Shown: positions 45,917 through 54,997 of the stretch, in pieces
How the letters are laid out: each line of letters opens with the position of its first letter
Position numbering within the stretch: position 1 is the first letter of the stretch
Origin: an uncultured Flavobacteriaceae bacterium
GTDB taxonomy: Bacteria > Bacteroidota > Bacteroidia > Flavobacteriales > Flavobacteriaceae
Direction of reading: 5' to 3'
Assembly (NCBI GenBank): GCA_947489085.1
Contig: CANLCJ010000008.1
Span: 1 to 64,000 of the forward strand
DNA length: 64,000 nucleotides
Translations under genes and position numbers: made by a program
Notes under the pieces: model-generated
The model's input: only the letters and a program-made list of their open reading frames with translations
Told to the model about the DNA's origin: nothing
Databases searched by the model: none

Positions 45917-45939
45917 TTTAATAGCACGATTTTAGCTTT

Positions 45940-46860
45940 ATGAGCCACTCACATCATCATGACCATGCACACCATTATCACGACGATGTAAAAGGCCGTA
46001 ATCTTGTTATAGCTATAATACTTAATATAGCCATAACGGTAGTACAAATATTGGGAGGTGTACTCTCTGGTAGTTTGGCATTACTAAGCGACGCGCTTCA
46101 TAATTTTAGTGATGTGCTCTCTTTAGTGGTAAGTTACATTGCAAACAAGCTTACTAAGAAAAAAGCATCCTTACAAAAAACATTTGGTTACAAAAGAGCA
46201 GAAATATTAGCTGCATTTATAAATGCGATAAGCTTAATTATAGTAGCACTTTTATTAATATTTGAAGCCATAGAGCGTTTTCAATCTCCAGAAGTTATAA
46301 AATCTAATTTAGTAATATGGCTTTCCTTAATAGCTATTTTAGGTAATGGTTTTAGTGTTTTACTGTTAAAAAGCGATGCCAATACTAACATGAATATGAA
46401 GAGTGCTTACTTACACTTGCTCACAGACATGATGGCAAGTGTAGCAGTACTGTTTGGAGGTTTATTAATGAAATACTACCAAATTTATTGGGTGGACAGT
46501 GTACTAACCTTTGTTATAGCTTTATATTTAATATGGATGGGGCTAGATTTGTTAAAACGTTCTACCAAAGTATTGATGCTATTTACACCAGAAGCTATTC
46601 CAGTACAAAAAATAGTAACTACAATTAATACATTTAAGGCCATTAAAAACGTACATCACGTACACGTGTGGCAACTTAATGAAGATGAGGTACATCTTGA
46701 AGCCCATATAGATTTTCACGAAGACATAACACTTTCTAAATTCGACGAAATTCTACAAGATATAGAACATCTGGTACTCAAGGAATACGATATTAACCAT
46801 GTAAACATACAACCAGAATTTAGAAAAAACGATGCTAAAGAAGTTATAGTACAAGATTGA
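45940..46860 (+). CDS. Cation diffusion facilitator (zinc/divalent-metal exporter)
   Basis: A 306-residue inner-membrane metal/proton antiporter. The N-terminus is histidine-rich (MSHSHHHDHAHHYHDD). Six TM helices follow; TM2 has LALLSDALHNFSDVLSLVVS with the D-A-x-H-x-x-x-D metal site, and TM5 has LTDMMASVAVLFGG with the second Asp pair. The C-terminal cytoplasmic ferredoxin-like domain includes IKNVHHVHVWQLNEDEVHLEAH. These are CDF/ZitB-CzcD type features. It most likely exports zinc, cobalt or cadmium. Confidence 0.92.
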   Translation: MSHSHHHDHAHHYHDDVKGRNLVIAIILNIAITVVQILGGVLSGSLALLSDALHNFSDVLSLVVSYIANKLTKKKASLQKTFGYKRAEILAAFINAISLIIVALLLIFEAIERFQSPEVIKSNLVIWLSLIAILGNGFSVLLLKSDANTNMNMKSAYLHLLTDMMASVAVLFGGLLMKYYQIYWVDSVLTFVIALYLIWMGLDLLKRSTKVLMLFTPEAIPVQKIVTTINTFKAIKNVHHVHVWQLNEDEVHLEAHIDFHEDITLSKFDEILQDIEHLVLKEYDINHVNIQPEFRKNDAKEVIVQD

Positions 46861-47402
46861 TAAGGTATTCGTTCTAAATTAAATAAGACTTGGCTTTCGG
46901 TTTTTATACGGTTTTATTATTTTTTGTAAAAATTTAAAAACGCTATAGCTGCAAAGCGTTTAGAAGACATTGTATAGAGTTACGCTGTTTTAGATAGAGT
47001 TAATAAGATAACAATAACGGCTGTAAAGGCTACAAGCAATACCAATGATAGACTGTATTATAAACCTGAACAACAACAGATGAGGGCTAAGGCAGATTCT
47101 TACTGCTTAAAGTAAACTCTAACAAGGAAGTAATACGATTTACAAACAAAAATTTCGTGTATGTGTGGTTTTTTTTCTGCTATTCTTCCGTTAAAAAAGA
47201 AGCTTTAACTATGGCTAAGTTTTAATTTTTTGCCTCAGACTAGCGAAAAACAATTCAATGTAATCATACAAAATTAGTATCTGTAAACGGTATAAAGTTT
47301 AAAATAGACTTTAAAAATTAGCCCAAATTAGACCTTAAGTAAATAATTTTAAACTGTAAGAACAGATAAAGTTTCTATCTTTAAAAAAAATTGATAGCAC
47401 AG
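46861..47402. other. Intergenic, 540 bp, possible decayed coding sequence
   Basis: No intact gene. One frame around 46940-47114 reads like protein (AIAAKRLEDIV, stop, SYAVLDRVNKITITAVKATS, then QQQMRAKADSYCLK) with an internal stop, so a decayed gene is possible. I cannot assign a family. No terminator or promoter is clear. Confidence 0.3.
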
Positions 47403-48389
47403 ATGAATTATAGAGTATTAGGCAACACAGGAATAAAGGTTTCCGAAATAAGTTTAGGCACATGGCAGGTAGGCGGCAAGTGGGGTAGTGGTTTTAACGA
47501 ACAAAATGCAGAACGCATTCTAAATACTGCCGTAGATAAAGGCATAAACTTTATTGATACTGCCGACGTTTACGAAAATGGATTAAGCGAACAAGCTGTT
47601 GGTAAACTTATAAAATCTCGTAGCGAAAAAATACATATAGCAACAAAGTGTGGCAGATTTATAAACCCTCATGTAAGCCAAGGGTATACACCAGAAATAT
47701 TACGTGGTTACGTAGAGCAAAGCTTAAAAAATACAGGATTAGAATGTCTTGATTTGGTACAACTTCATTGCCCACCAACAGAAGTGTATTACCGTCAAGA
47801 AATTTTCGAGATGTTCGATACATTAAAACAAGAGGGTAAAATTTTACATTTGGGAGTAAGTGTAGAAAAGGTCGAAGAGGCGCTTAAAGCTATAGAATAC
47901 CCCAACGTAAAAACAGTACAAATTATATTTAACATGTTTAGGCACAGACCTGCCGAATTGTTTTTTAACCAAGCCAAAAAAAGGAATATAGGTGTTATAG
48001 CCCGTGTCCCTCTTGCTAGCGGTTTACTTACTGGAAAATTTACACCTTCTACAGCGTTTTTAAGCGAAGACCACCGTTCGTTTAACCGAAAAGGAGAGGT
48101 TTTCGATAAAGGAGAAACATTTTCTGGTGTAAATTTTAACGAAGGCTTAGAAGCTGTAAATAAGTTAAAAGCTGTGTTTGAAGCACCAGAACACCTCGCG
48201 CAAATTGCTTTAAAGTGGATTTTAATGTTTGAAGACGTAAGTTGTGTAATTCCAGGTGTCTCCAAATTAGAACAATTGCATTCTAATTTAGAAAGTTTAG
48301 ATCGTCCAGAACTTACACTAGCCCAAATGCAATCTGTAAAACATATTTATGAGGCTTTAATTAAGCCTTCGGTACACCACAGGTGGTAA
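47403..48389 (+). CDS. Aldo/keto reductase
   Basis: A 328-residue NADPH-dependent oxidoreductase with a TIM-barrel. The catalytic tetrad is visible: Asp and Tyr in FIDTADVYENG, Lys in HIATKCGRF and His in LDLVQLHCPP. The coenzyme loop is at the C-terminus (CVIPGVSKLEQLHSNLES). It belongs to the Tas/general stress AKR group. The TTG at 47391 would add four residues; the ATG at 47403 matches the family start MNYRVLGNTGIKVSEISLG. The substrate is unknown. Confidence 0.9.
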   Translation: MNYRVLGNTGIKVSEISLGTWQVGGKWGSGFNEQNAERILNTAVDKGINFIDTADVYENGLSEQAVGKLIKSRSEKIHIATKCGRFINPHVSQGYTPEILRGYVEQSLKNTGLECLDLVQLHCPPTEVYYRQEIFEMFDTLKQEGKILHLGVSVEKVEEALKAIEYPNVKTVQIIFNMFRHRPAELFFNQAKKRNIGVIARVPLASGLLTGKFTPSTAFLSEDHRSFNRKGEVFDKGETFSGVNFNEGLEAVNKLKAVFEAPEHLAQIALKWILMFEDVSCVIPGVSKLEQLHSNLESLDRPELTLAQMQSVKHIYEALIKPSVHHRW

Positions 48390-48480
48390 CATACACTACA
48401 ATTGTGGTTATATTAACCTTTTAAAATTAAAAAAAATATAACAGTTATTTTTAATAGACCAACCAAAAAACCACCCAATT

Positions 48481-49383
48481 ATGCAAAATTCACCCCTAGC
48501 TTATTTGCTAATGTGTTGCTGCATTTTAGCAAGCAAAATGGCATTAGCACAAATTATTTATACACCACAAAACGCGGGATATATAAACTTCAATTTAGGA
48601 AAATCGACATTGGCCCATACTAAATACCAAGAAGTATCGCTTTTTGGTTGCAATACCAGTATTGTATTAAAGGAAACAGCTTTAAAAAAAGGTTTAGAAT
48701 GGGATACAAAAAACCAAGTATTAGCAGGAGTACCCCAAGGGTATCAAGTAGACAGTAAAACAGGCGAAACCTATTATGTTTCCAAATATTATATTGCTTC
48801 TCCACCAGTATTTAAAAATACAAAAGGGGCATTAAGCAATCCTAATACGATTTACGATATTGGTATTGTTACTCCAGATGAATTTGTGTTTAATGGCGAA
48901 AAGCCAGTGCAAGCGGTTTACATGAATTACAATGTTTTAAAACCCATGCATATCGACTATATCAGTGTTATGTACGATTCAACATTCAACAATCTGGGTG
49001 TTAGTTTCGTGCCTTTTAAAGTAGAATGTAAAGACTTTCCCTGGTTAAATTTATATGGTATAGAAAATGCAAAAGGAGCATCTGGTATAGGTTCTATAAC
49101 CAAGCCTAAAACTGGCTATAGCAAATTATTTTTACCTTATTACTTTAGTGAAAACAATACGCAAGTTAGAAATTATTTAGACTGCGATGTTACTATTTTA
49201 AACGACATTTTATTTCATTATGAAGTTTTCTTTATTGTGGAAGGTAAGCGGTATTCTACCATAAATCTAAAAACTTACCATGAGAAATTTGGTAATGCTA
49301 AACTGAAATTAGGTTGCGAATACAGAGCAGAATTGCCTTGTGGTTGTTTGCCTCCAGAATATAAAAACCCTTACCAAGATTAA
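48481..49383 (+). CDS. Secreted hypothetical protein
   Basis: I do not recognise this 300-residue protein. It has a signal peptide (hydrophobic LAYLLMCCCILASKMALAQ, cleavage after about residue 23) and a beta-rich mature part with aromatic/Gly-rich strands (YINFNLGKSTLAH, VYMNYNVLKPMHIDYISVMYDS). Cysteines recur at FGCNTS, VECKDF, LDCDV, LGCEYR and LPCGCLPP, enough for two or three disulfides. The gene is alone, with about 90 bp before and 21 bp after to elaA, with which it may be co-transcribed. Confidence 0.65.
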   Translation: MQNSPLAYLLMCCCILASKMALAQIIYTPQNAGYINFNLGKSTLAHTKYQEVSLFGCNTSIVLKETALKKGLEWDTKNQVLAGVPQGYQVDSKTGETYYVSKYYIASPPVFKNTKGALSNPNTIYDIGIVTPDEFVFNGEKPVQAVYMNYNVLKPMHIDYISVMYDSTFNNLGVSFVPFKVECKDFPWLNLYGIENAKGASGIGSITKPKTGYSKLFLPYYFSENNTQVRNYLDCDVTILNDILFHYEVFFIVEGKRYSTINLKTYHEKFGNAKLKLGCEYRAELPCGCLPPEYKNPYQD

Positions 49384-49404
49384 TTTATAGAAACCTTTAA
49401 AAGG

Positions 49405-49851
49405 ATGTTAGATGTAAAAATAAAGCCTTTTGAGACTTTACTTGTTAAGGAACTGCACGATGTTTTGCAACTAAGAAGTAAAGTTTTTGTTGTAGAACAA
49501 AATTGTATTTATCAAGATATAGATGGTAAGGACCCTAAAGCTTTGCACATTTTGGGGTATAAAAACAAAAAAATAGTTGCTTATACAAGGGTTTTTAAGA
49601 GCGGCGATTATTTTAATGAAGCAAGTATAGGGCGTGTGGTTGTAAAACGTGAAGAACGTGCTTTAAAATACGGCTACGAGATCATGGAAGCCTCTATACA
49701 TGCTGTAAAAACGATATATAACGAAAGCATTATAAAAGTTTCTGCACAAAAACACCTTAAACAGTTTTATATTAACTTAGGTTTTTTACAAGTGGGTATG
49801 CCTTATTTAGAAGATGGCATACCACATATAGCAATGCTACACAGAGAATAG
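49405..49851 (+). CDS. ElaA-type GNAT N-acetyltransferase
   Basis: A 148-residue cytoplasmic acetyltransferase of the ElaA/GNAT group. The opening LHDVLQLRSKVFVVEQNCIYQDIDGKD is the ElaA hallmark. The acetyl-CoA region is ASIGRVVVKREERALKYGYEIME, here with R-x-x-R-A-L-K-Y-G in place of the usual R-G-x-G. The end FYINLGFLQVGMPYLEDGIPHIAM also fits the family. The substrate is not known. It is convergent with the LRR gene; the stops are 1 bp apart. Confidence 0.85.
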   Translation: MLDVKIKPFETLLVKELHDVLQLRSKVFVVEQNCIYQDIDGKDPKALHILGYKNKKIVAYTRVFKSGDYFNEASIGRVVVKREERALKYGYEIMEASIHAVKTIYNESIIKVSAQKHLKQFYINLGFLQVGMPYLEDGIPHIAMLHRE

Positions 49852-49852
49852 T

Positions 49853-51196
49853 TTAGCGCATTAATGCAAAATAGCCCCTTAATACTTCTCTGTTGTTTAA
49901 AACAATTTCATACCAATAGCTATCGCTAGGTAAATTTTTATTTTTAAAGGTACCATTCCAACTTTGTGTTGTATTAGAGAGAAATTTTAAAAGTTTGCCA
50001 TACCTGTTATATATAGATATGTTATTAACCCTATTTTCAGGATCTATAATTTGCCAATTATCATTTATACCATCATTATTAGGAGTAAAAAATCTAGGGA
50101 TAAAAAAAGCGACGTTAGATATTATAACGCTGAAGTTACTTTCGTTGCTAAAACACATATCAAAATTATAAATGTAAATAATTTGATTGGTTGTTATAAC
50201 ATCTCCTGCCTGTAGCATATCGCCGTTACCATTAGGAGCCGTGAAATAAGAGCCATTACTTAAAACGGGAAGTGTAAAAGAGCTGCCTAAAACATCATCT
50301 AGCCGATCTACGGGAATTTGTGTTTCGCAGGCGTTTTGGTTTTCAACATAACCAGAAAAATTTCTTGGAAACCAACCAACTCTGTTTACATTAGGTAAAT
50401 CTACAACAACACAATTTAAAGCGTCGTTACCCTCAAAGTTTAGAGCGTTTAGGTTGTTGTTGGCACCATTTCTTATATTGAGCGCGCAAAGCTGGTTATT
50501 GCTACAATTTACAGTTATAAGTTCTGTATTATCAGATAAGTTTAAGGTGCTAATAAAATTATCACTACAATTAAGCGTATTAATTTGTCTGGCATTACTA
50601 ACATTTAAAGCAGACAAATTGTTAAATGCGCAAGACAAAATAAAAAGCCCAGAGTTGTTAGAAAGCTCTAAAGCATTTATGTTGTTAGCATCACAATTTA
50701 ACAGCCTTAAAGCAGTATTACGCGATGTATTTAAAGTAGAAATGGAGTTGTTTTGGCACGTAAGATCCAATAGCAACGGGTTGTTACTTATATTTAAGGT
50801 GTTTAAGTTGTTGTTTTCGCAACGCAATGCTAAAAGCCTAGTGTTAGGGCTTACGTCGAGTTGCGAGAGCATGTTATTAAAACACCATAAGCGCTCTAAA
50901 TTTATGTTAGCGCTAAGATTAAGTGTTTGTAAAGCATTGTCTTGTACAAATAGAGATCTTAAAGCGGTAAATGCTTCTATGCCTGTTAAGTTAGAAATAC
51001 CCAACTCGTTAATAGTTAATTCTTCTACTCTAGCAATTGCATTTGTATTTACACTCCCATCTAGGGGGCCAATATCGATACCGAGATCTATTAAAGCCTG
51101 TTCGAAATTAGGATCGGGTATAACTGTTGTTTGAGAAAACGAGAATAACGAGACATAAACAAATAGAAAAATTAAAGCTTGTTGAGAGAGAGTCAT
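49853..51196 (-). CDS. Secreted leucine-rich repeat protein with T9SS type-B sorting domain
   Basis: A 447-residue surface or secreted protein. A signal peptide (about 1-21) is followed by roughly ten short leucine-rich repeats of about 21 residues with LNxSxNxxLxxLxCxNNxLxxL rhythm (about 65-270), and an Asn-rich beta region. The C-terminal domain (about 365-447) reads FFTPNNDGINDNWQI, ISIYNRYGKLLK, WNGTFKNKNLPSDSYWYEI, LRGYFALMR. This is the gliding-motility/T9SS type-B C-terminal signal, so it is secreted through the type IX system. Ligand unknown. It is the last gene of the rnpA-led operon. Confidence 0.88.
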   Translation of the reverse strand: MTLSQQALIFLFVYVSLFSFSQTTVIPDPNFEQALIDLGIDIGPLDGSVNTNAIARVEELTINELGISNLTGIEAFTALRSLFVQDNALQTLNLSANINLERLWCFNNMLSQLDVSPNTRLLALRCENNNLNTLNISNNPLLLDLTCQNNSISTLNTSRNTALRLLNCDANNINALELSNNSGLFILSCAFNNLSALNVSNARQINTLNCSDNFISTLNLSDNTELITVNCSNNQLCALNIRNGANNNLNALNFEGNDALNCVVVDLPNVNRVGWFPRNFSGYVENQNACETQIPVDRLDDVLGSSFTLPVLSNGSYFTAPNGNGDMLQAGDVITTNQIIYIYNFDMCFSNESNFSVIISNVAFFIPRFFTPNNDGINDNWQIIDPENRVNNISIYNRYGKLLKFLSNTTQSWNGTFKNKNLPSDSYWYEIVLNNREVLRGYFALMR

Positions 51197-51201
51197 GGTA
51201 T

Positions 51202-52059
51202 TTATTTCACATTGTTGCCCACATATGTAATTAGTATTTCTACACGCCTATCGAATTGAGAATCGCCACCTAATGGAAATTTTCTTCGCATTCCCATAAA
51301 ACGCATACGTTTTTTATCGACCCCTTTTTCTAAAAAATAATCGTGTACAAATTTAGCTCTGGCATAAGAGAGGTTTCGTAATTTGGTTTTCCTATCAATG
51401 GCATCCCGTGTGTATTTTGTGCAACACACATGACCTTGTATTGTAAAATAAACATCGTCTCGTTCCACCAAAACCTTTGCTATTTTTTCCAATTCCTTTT
51501 TGGAGTTGGGTGTTACAGTACTGTAACCTGTGTGGAATAATATATTTTTAAAGGTAAGTTTATCACCAACTTTTATGTGGCCTTTTAATTGCTCTGCAAC
51601 AGTAAGAGGTTTTTTAGGTAAGGTGTCTACAACAACGTTTTCCTGTTCCGTTTGTTTTTGGGTAACGATAATTTCAACTCTTCTGTTTAAGCCTCTTATA
51701 TTTAAAATGTTTTTTTCGCTAACTCTTTTAAGAAGGACCTCGCCCTTACCATCTACGTTGGTAATTAAACTCTCGTTGATATTATGATTAGAAAAAATAG
51801 TTTTAATAACGTTTGCTCTTTGTTGCGAAAGTTTCATATTGTAAGAGTCTGCACCTACATCATCACAAAAGCCATAAATAGTAACAGCTGTTATATCGAG
51901 ATCTTTTAAAGCGGAGATAAACAAAAGCAAGCGACTTCTTTCGGTAGGAGGCACAATATATTCATCTGTATTAAAATACACATCGTGCGTGTATTGTTTT
52001 TGAGCGTAACTAATACACGACAATAGACCTAATACTATGAAGACAATTCGTCTTTGCAT
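51202..52059 (-). CDS. Periplasmic protein with two OmpA-like domains
   Basis: A 285-residue exported protein (signal peptide to about YAQ, residue 19). Two OmpA peptidoglycan-binding-like domains lie in tandem: residues about 28-135 (TVTIYGFCDDVGADSYNMKLSQQRANVIK, ending LNRRVEII) and about 165-280 (ITFKNILF..., YFTIQGHVCC, LSYARAKFVHDYFLE, FDRRVEILIT). OmpA domains normally have N-x-x-L-S-x-x-R-A; both copies are variants, with N-M-K-L-S-Q-Q-R-A in the first. It follows the S41 protease gene and precedes the LRR gene by 5 nt. Confidence 0.85.
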   Translation of the reverse strand: MQRRIVFIVLGLLSCISYAQKQYTHDVYFNTDEYIVPPTERSRLLLFISALKDLDITAVTIYGFCDDVGADSYNMKLSQQRANVIKTIFSNHNINESLITNVDGKGEVLLKRVSEKNILNIRGLNRRVEIIVTQKQTEQENVVVDTLPKKPLTVAEQLKGHIKVGDKLTFKNILFHTGYSTVTPNSKKELEKIAKVLVERDDVYFTIQGHVCCTKYTRDAIDRKTKLRNLSYARAKFVHDYFLEKGVDKKRMRFMGMRRKFPLGGDSQFDRRVEILITYVGNNVK

Positions 52060-52103
52060 TACGGGTTAAATTAATGGCGTTAAAGATACTGCTTTTTAAA
52101 TAG

Positions 52104-53738
52104 TTACCTTAAATAATCTGTGTAAGTCGCAGTATTCCCGAGGATTTGCTTACTCTTTTCAATATAAGCATCTTTTGTTTTATAATAGTCGTAAAGACCT
52201 TCTCTGTAACTGTAGCGTTTTATAATTTCCTCAGTAAGCTTTTTTAGAATATAATTTTTATGGGCATCTATGGCTTTGTCTTTCGATTTGTTTAGGCTGG
52301 CAATTAATGCATTGTATTCTGTGCCAATAGCATCGTTTAAGTTTTCTTTTGTTGCTGTTTTGTAAGCTTTAAATAATGCTTTTTCTGTATTTGTAGTAAA
52401 CGAAAAATCGTTTTTATTTAAAAAACCTTTAAAGGTTTTAAAATCGCTATCGCTGAGTTTAAAAATTTTAAGATTTACATTAGGGTTCTTATAATAATAC
52501 TCTGTTGCAAAGTCAAAAATTAAATCGCTAGACATAATGGCTTTGGTAATGGCAGAATTATTAACTTTATTTAAAACAACATCGGGAAAAACACCGCCAC
52601 CATCAAAAACCTTTCTGCCATTCTTGGTTTTAAATTCGTTATAATTTTCTTGTTTAACACGTACAGCTTCGCCATCTTTATTTCTATTCCAATAATCAAG
52701 AGATTGTATACATCTTCCAGAAGGTGTATAGTATCTCGATATGGTTATTTTTACCTGTGTACCATAGGTTAAGCGCTTTGGGCGTTGTACTAAGCCTTTA
52801 CCAAAACTACGAGACCCGACAATAACGGCACGATCAAGATCTTGTAAAGTGCCCGATACAATTTCGCTAGCAGAAGCACTAGAGCCGTCTATTAGCACTA
52901 CTACAGGAATTTCTGTATCTATTGGTGCATTTTGCGTGAAATATTGTTTGTTGTATTTTTTAACTTTAGATTTTGTTGTAACCACCAATTGGCCTTTAGG
53001 TACAAATAGATTTACAATATTCACGGCCTCGTTTAAAAGTCCGCCTGGGTTTCCTCTTAAGTCTAAAATAACACGTTCTGCGCCTTGGGCTTTCAAATCT
53101 CTTAAAGCGTAACCCGTTTCTGCAGAGGCTTTACGGTTAAATTTGCTAAGTACAATGTATCCCGTTTTGGCGTCTACCATATCGTAATGTGGTACTGCTT
53201 TTATTTCTACTTCGGCACGTTTTATGGTGGCCGTTTGTGTTTTGTTGTTGCGTTTAAATGTTACTGTTATTGTAGATCCAGAAGCCCCCTTAAGAAGGTT
53301 ACCAGCATCGTCTTTATAGTCTGCAACACTAATATCGCCTACCTTTATAATTTCGTCTCCAGCTTTTAAACCAGCTTTGTCTGCGGGATAGTCTTTATAA
53401 GGCTCGACGATTATAAGTTTATTTTTTTTCGTTTTAATACGGGCGCCTATTCCTGTGTAATCGCCCGTATTATTAATTCTTGCAGACTCCACATCTTGTT
53501 CGTTTAAAAAACGGGTGTAGGGATCTAAATCTTCCAACATGCTTTTTATGGCCGTATCCATGAGATCTCCGGGGTTGGTCTCATCTACGTAGTTCATGTT
53601 GATCTCTTTGTACAGGGTTGTAAAGATTTCAATTTGCTTGGCAATTTCAAAAAAATCATTTTTAAAAGCGGTGGTACTTAAAAATACTGTGCATAGTAAC
53701 ACAGGAATAATAACTCTCTTTTTAAAAAGGTGCTTCAT
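52104..53738 (-). CDS. S41 family C-terminal processing peptidase
   Basis: A 544-residue periplasmic tail-processing protease. Signal/anchor helix (about 8-24), an N-terminal S41 region, a PDZ domain (about 95-170, IGARIKTKKNKLIIVEP; ADKAGLKAGDEIIKV), and the catalytic core with RVILDLRGNPGGLLNEAV, nucleophile Ser in VLIDGSSASASEIVSG and Lys in GSRSFGKGLVQ. A long C-terminal helical region (about 390-544) is typical of Bacteroidota Ctp enzymes. It lies 4 nt downstream of the DUF4349 gene in the rnpA operon. Confidence 0.93.
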   Translation of the reverse strand: MKHLFKKRVIIPVLLCTVFLSTTAFKNDFFEIAKQIEIFTTLYKEINMNYVDETNPGDLMDTAIKSMLEDLDPYTRFLNEQDVESARINNTGDYTGIGARIKTKKNKLIIVEPYKDYPADKAGLKAGDEIIKVGDISVADYKDDAGNLLKGASGSTITVTFKRNNKTQTATIKRAEVEIKAVPHYDMVDAKTGYIVLSKFNRKASAETGYALRDLKAQGAERVILDLRGNPGGLLNEAVNIVNLFVPKGQLVVTTKSKVKKYNKQYFTQNAPIDTEIPVVVLIDGSSASASEIVSGTLQDLDRAVIVGSRSFGKGLVQRPKRLTYGTQVKITISRYYTPSGRCIQSLDYWNRNKDGEAVRVKQENYNEFKTKNGRKVFDGGGVFPDVVLNKVNNSAITKAIMSSDLIFDFATEYYYKNPNVNLKIFKLSDSDFKTFKGFLNKNDFSFTTNTEKALFKAYKTATKENLNDAIGTEYNALIASLNKSKDKAIDAHKNYILKKLTEEIIKRYSYREGLYDYYKTKDAYIEKSKQILGNTATYTDYLR

Positions 53739-53742
53739 AAAT

Positions 53743-54549
53743 TTATTTTTTACGCTTTTTTAGTCGTTTTCTTAACAAAAATAGTCCAATAATTACAATT
53801 AATACAAGTGGCCAAATGTATAATATACCCAAAATAAAGATGGAAACACCATCTACCCCGCCTTTAATGGCATTCCACATTTTAGTACCATAGGAGGATG
53901 CTACAGGTGCATTTGCTGTCAACTTATAAAAGTCGATATCTATAGTGCTTAGGGCTACTTTGTTTTTTAAGTATTTTAAGCGGCCTTGTTTTGCTTCTAT
54001 CGCTTCTCTAATTTTAGAAAGTTCTCGCTCTATATCTAAAATTTCTTTCACATTTTTAGCTTTATTTAAAAGCTCTAAATACCGCTTTTCTAGTGTGCGT
54101 TTTGCTTTTAAACGGGCTTCTATGTCTATAAACTCTTCAGTAACATCTATAGATGAAATGCGTTTAGTATCAAAAAAACTTACATCTTTACTTATGGTGT
54201 TTAGTGTGGGTTGAAACCCTGAAGTGGGAATTCTAACAGTTAAATGTCGCGTTACGGTGTTGTATGAGGTGTGTACATTATCATCTTGCACATAACCGCC
54301 GTGTTTTTTTAAAGTAGATAGAATATTTTTATAGGTAAGCTCTAGATCTTTAGTTTCGAACTTTAGTTGAGCAGTTTTTATAATTTTTTGCCTGCTATCA
54401 TCAGCAAGCACTGGTTGATTTGCTGTAGCTTGTATTTCACTTTCGTGCCTTAAGGCTTCTGTTGTGTTATATGAAAGGGTGTCTCCTTTATGAGGCGCAC
54501 TGCACATAAGGGGGAATAAAACAACTAAGAGATATGATAGTAGCTTCAT
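53743..54549 (-). CDS. DUF4349 family lipoprotein with TM anchor
   Basis: A 268-residue protein with a lipoprotein-type signal (LFPLMCSAPHK, Cys16), a DUF4349 domain (QKIIKTAQLKFETKDLELTY; YVQDDNVHTSYNTVTRHLTVRIPT), a coiled coil (about 150-195, IEARLKAKRTLEKRYLELLN) and one TM helix near the end (about 235-260) with a basic tail. Function is unknown. Its start overlaps the rnpA stop by 4 nt (ATGA), showing translational coupling. Confidence 0.85.
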   Translation of the reverse strand: MKLLSYLLVVLFPLMCSAPHKGDTLSYNTTEALRHESEIQATANQPVLADDSRQKIIKTAQLKFETKDLELTYKNILSTLKKHGGYVQDDNVHTSYNTVTRHLTVRIPTSGFQPTLNTISKDVSFFDTKRISSIDVTEEFIDIEARLKAKRTLEKRYLELLNKAKNVKEILDIERELSKIREAIEAKQGRLKYLKNKVALSTIDIDFYKLTANAPVASSYGTKMWNAIKGGVDGVSIFILGILYIWPLVLIVIIGLFLLRKRLKKRKK

Positions 54550-54923
54550 ACACTAGATGTTTTTTTGTGAAATTTGCCAAACAGCTGCTTCATACTTGTT
54601 TCTACTTGCACAAATGTGGGTTCTTTTTTACCAATATACAAAATCATAAACGCATGCTGTGTATTTAAATTGTTAATAAAAGCATTTTTATTTAACCGAT
54701 AAGACTCACGTAGTAAGCGTTTTATACGGTTTCTTTGTACAGCTGTTTTAAAATTACGTTTGCTTACAGATACGCCTGTTTTTGCTAAAACAGTTTCGGT
54801 AAAAGCAGTCTCTAAATAGACCAAACGTAAAGGAAAAGCAGCTACAGATTGCCCTTCGGAAAACAGAGCATCTATCAATTTTTTGCTTTTAAGCTTTTCT
54901 TCTTTGGAGTACGTAAGTTTCAA
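54546..54923 (-). CDS. rnpA: Ribonuclease P protein component
   Basis: The protein cofactor of RNase P, which removes tRNA 5' leaders. From a TTG at 54923 it is 125 residues, opening MKLTYSKEEKLKSKKLIDALF as in the family, and has the RNR motif region KTGVSVSKRNFKTAVQRNRIKRLLRESYR. An ATG at 54974 would add 17 residues of hydrophobic, cysteine-rich sequence not found in RnpA, so I prefer the TTG. It is the first gene of an operon with DUF4349, S41 protease, OmpA and LRR genes; no rpmH, dnaA or yidC lies next to it. Confidence 0.9.
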   Translation of the reverse strand: MKLTYSKEEKLKSKKLIDALFSEGQSVAAFPLRLVYLETAFTETVLAKTGVSVSKRNFKTAVQRNRIKRLLRESYRLNKNAFINNLNTQHAFMILYIGKKEPTFVQVETSMKQLFGKFHKKTSSV

Positions 54924-54997
54924 ACCAGATTGTTTAGACAAGGGTAAAGGTAATAAAATGAAACAGCACAGCAATACGTAACTAAAGCAACAAAAAT

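Noticed and set aside
46662-46669. ACACGTGT palindrome
   Set aside because: It contains CACGTG but lacks the GTTC/GAAC arms of the parS core and lies inside the CDF coding sequence.
50454-51134. Long open frame on the plus strand over the LRR gene
   Set aside because: It is the antisense of the repetitive LRR coding sequence, which keeps the opposite frame open by its period; the product has no protein-like features.
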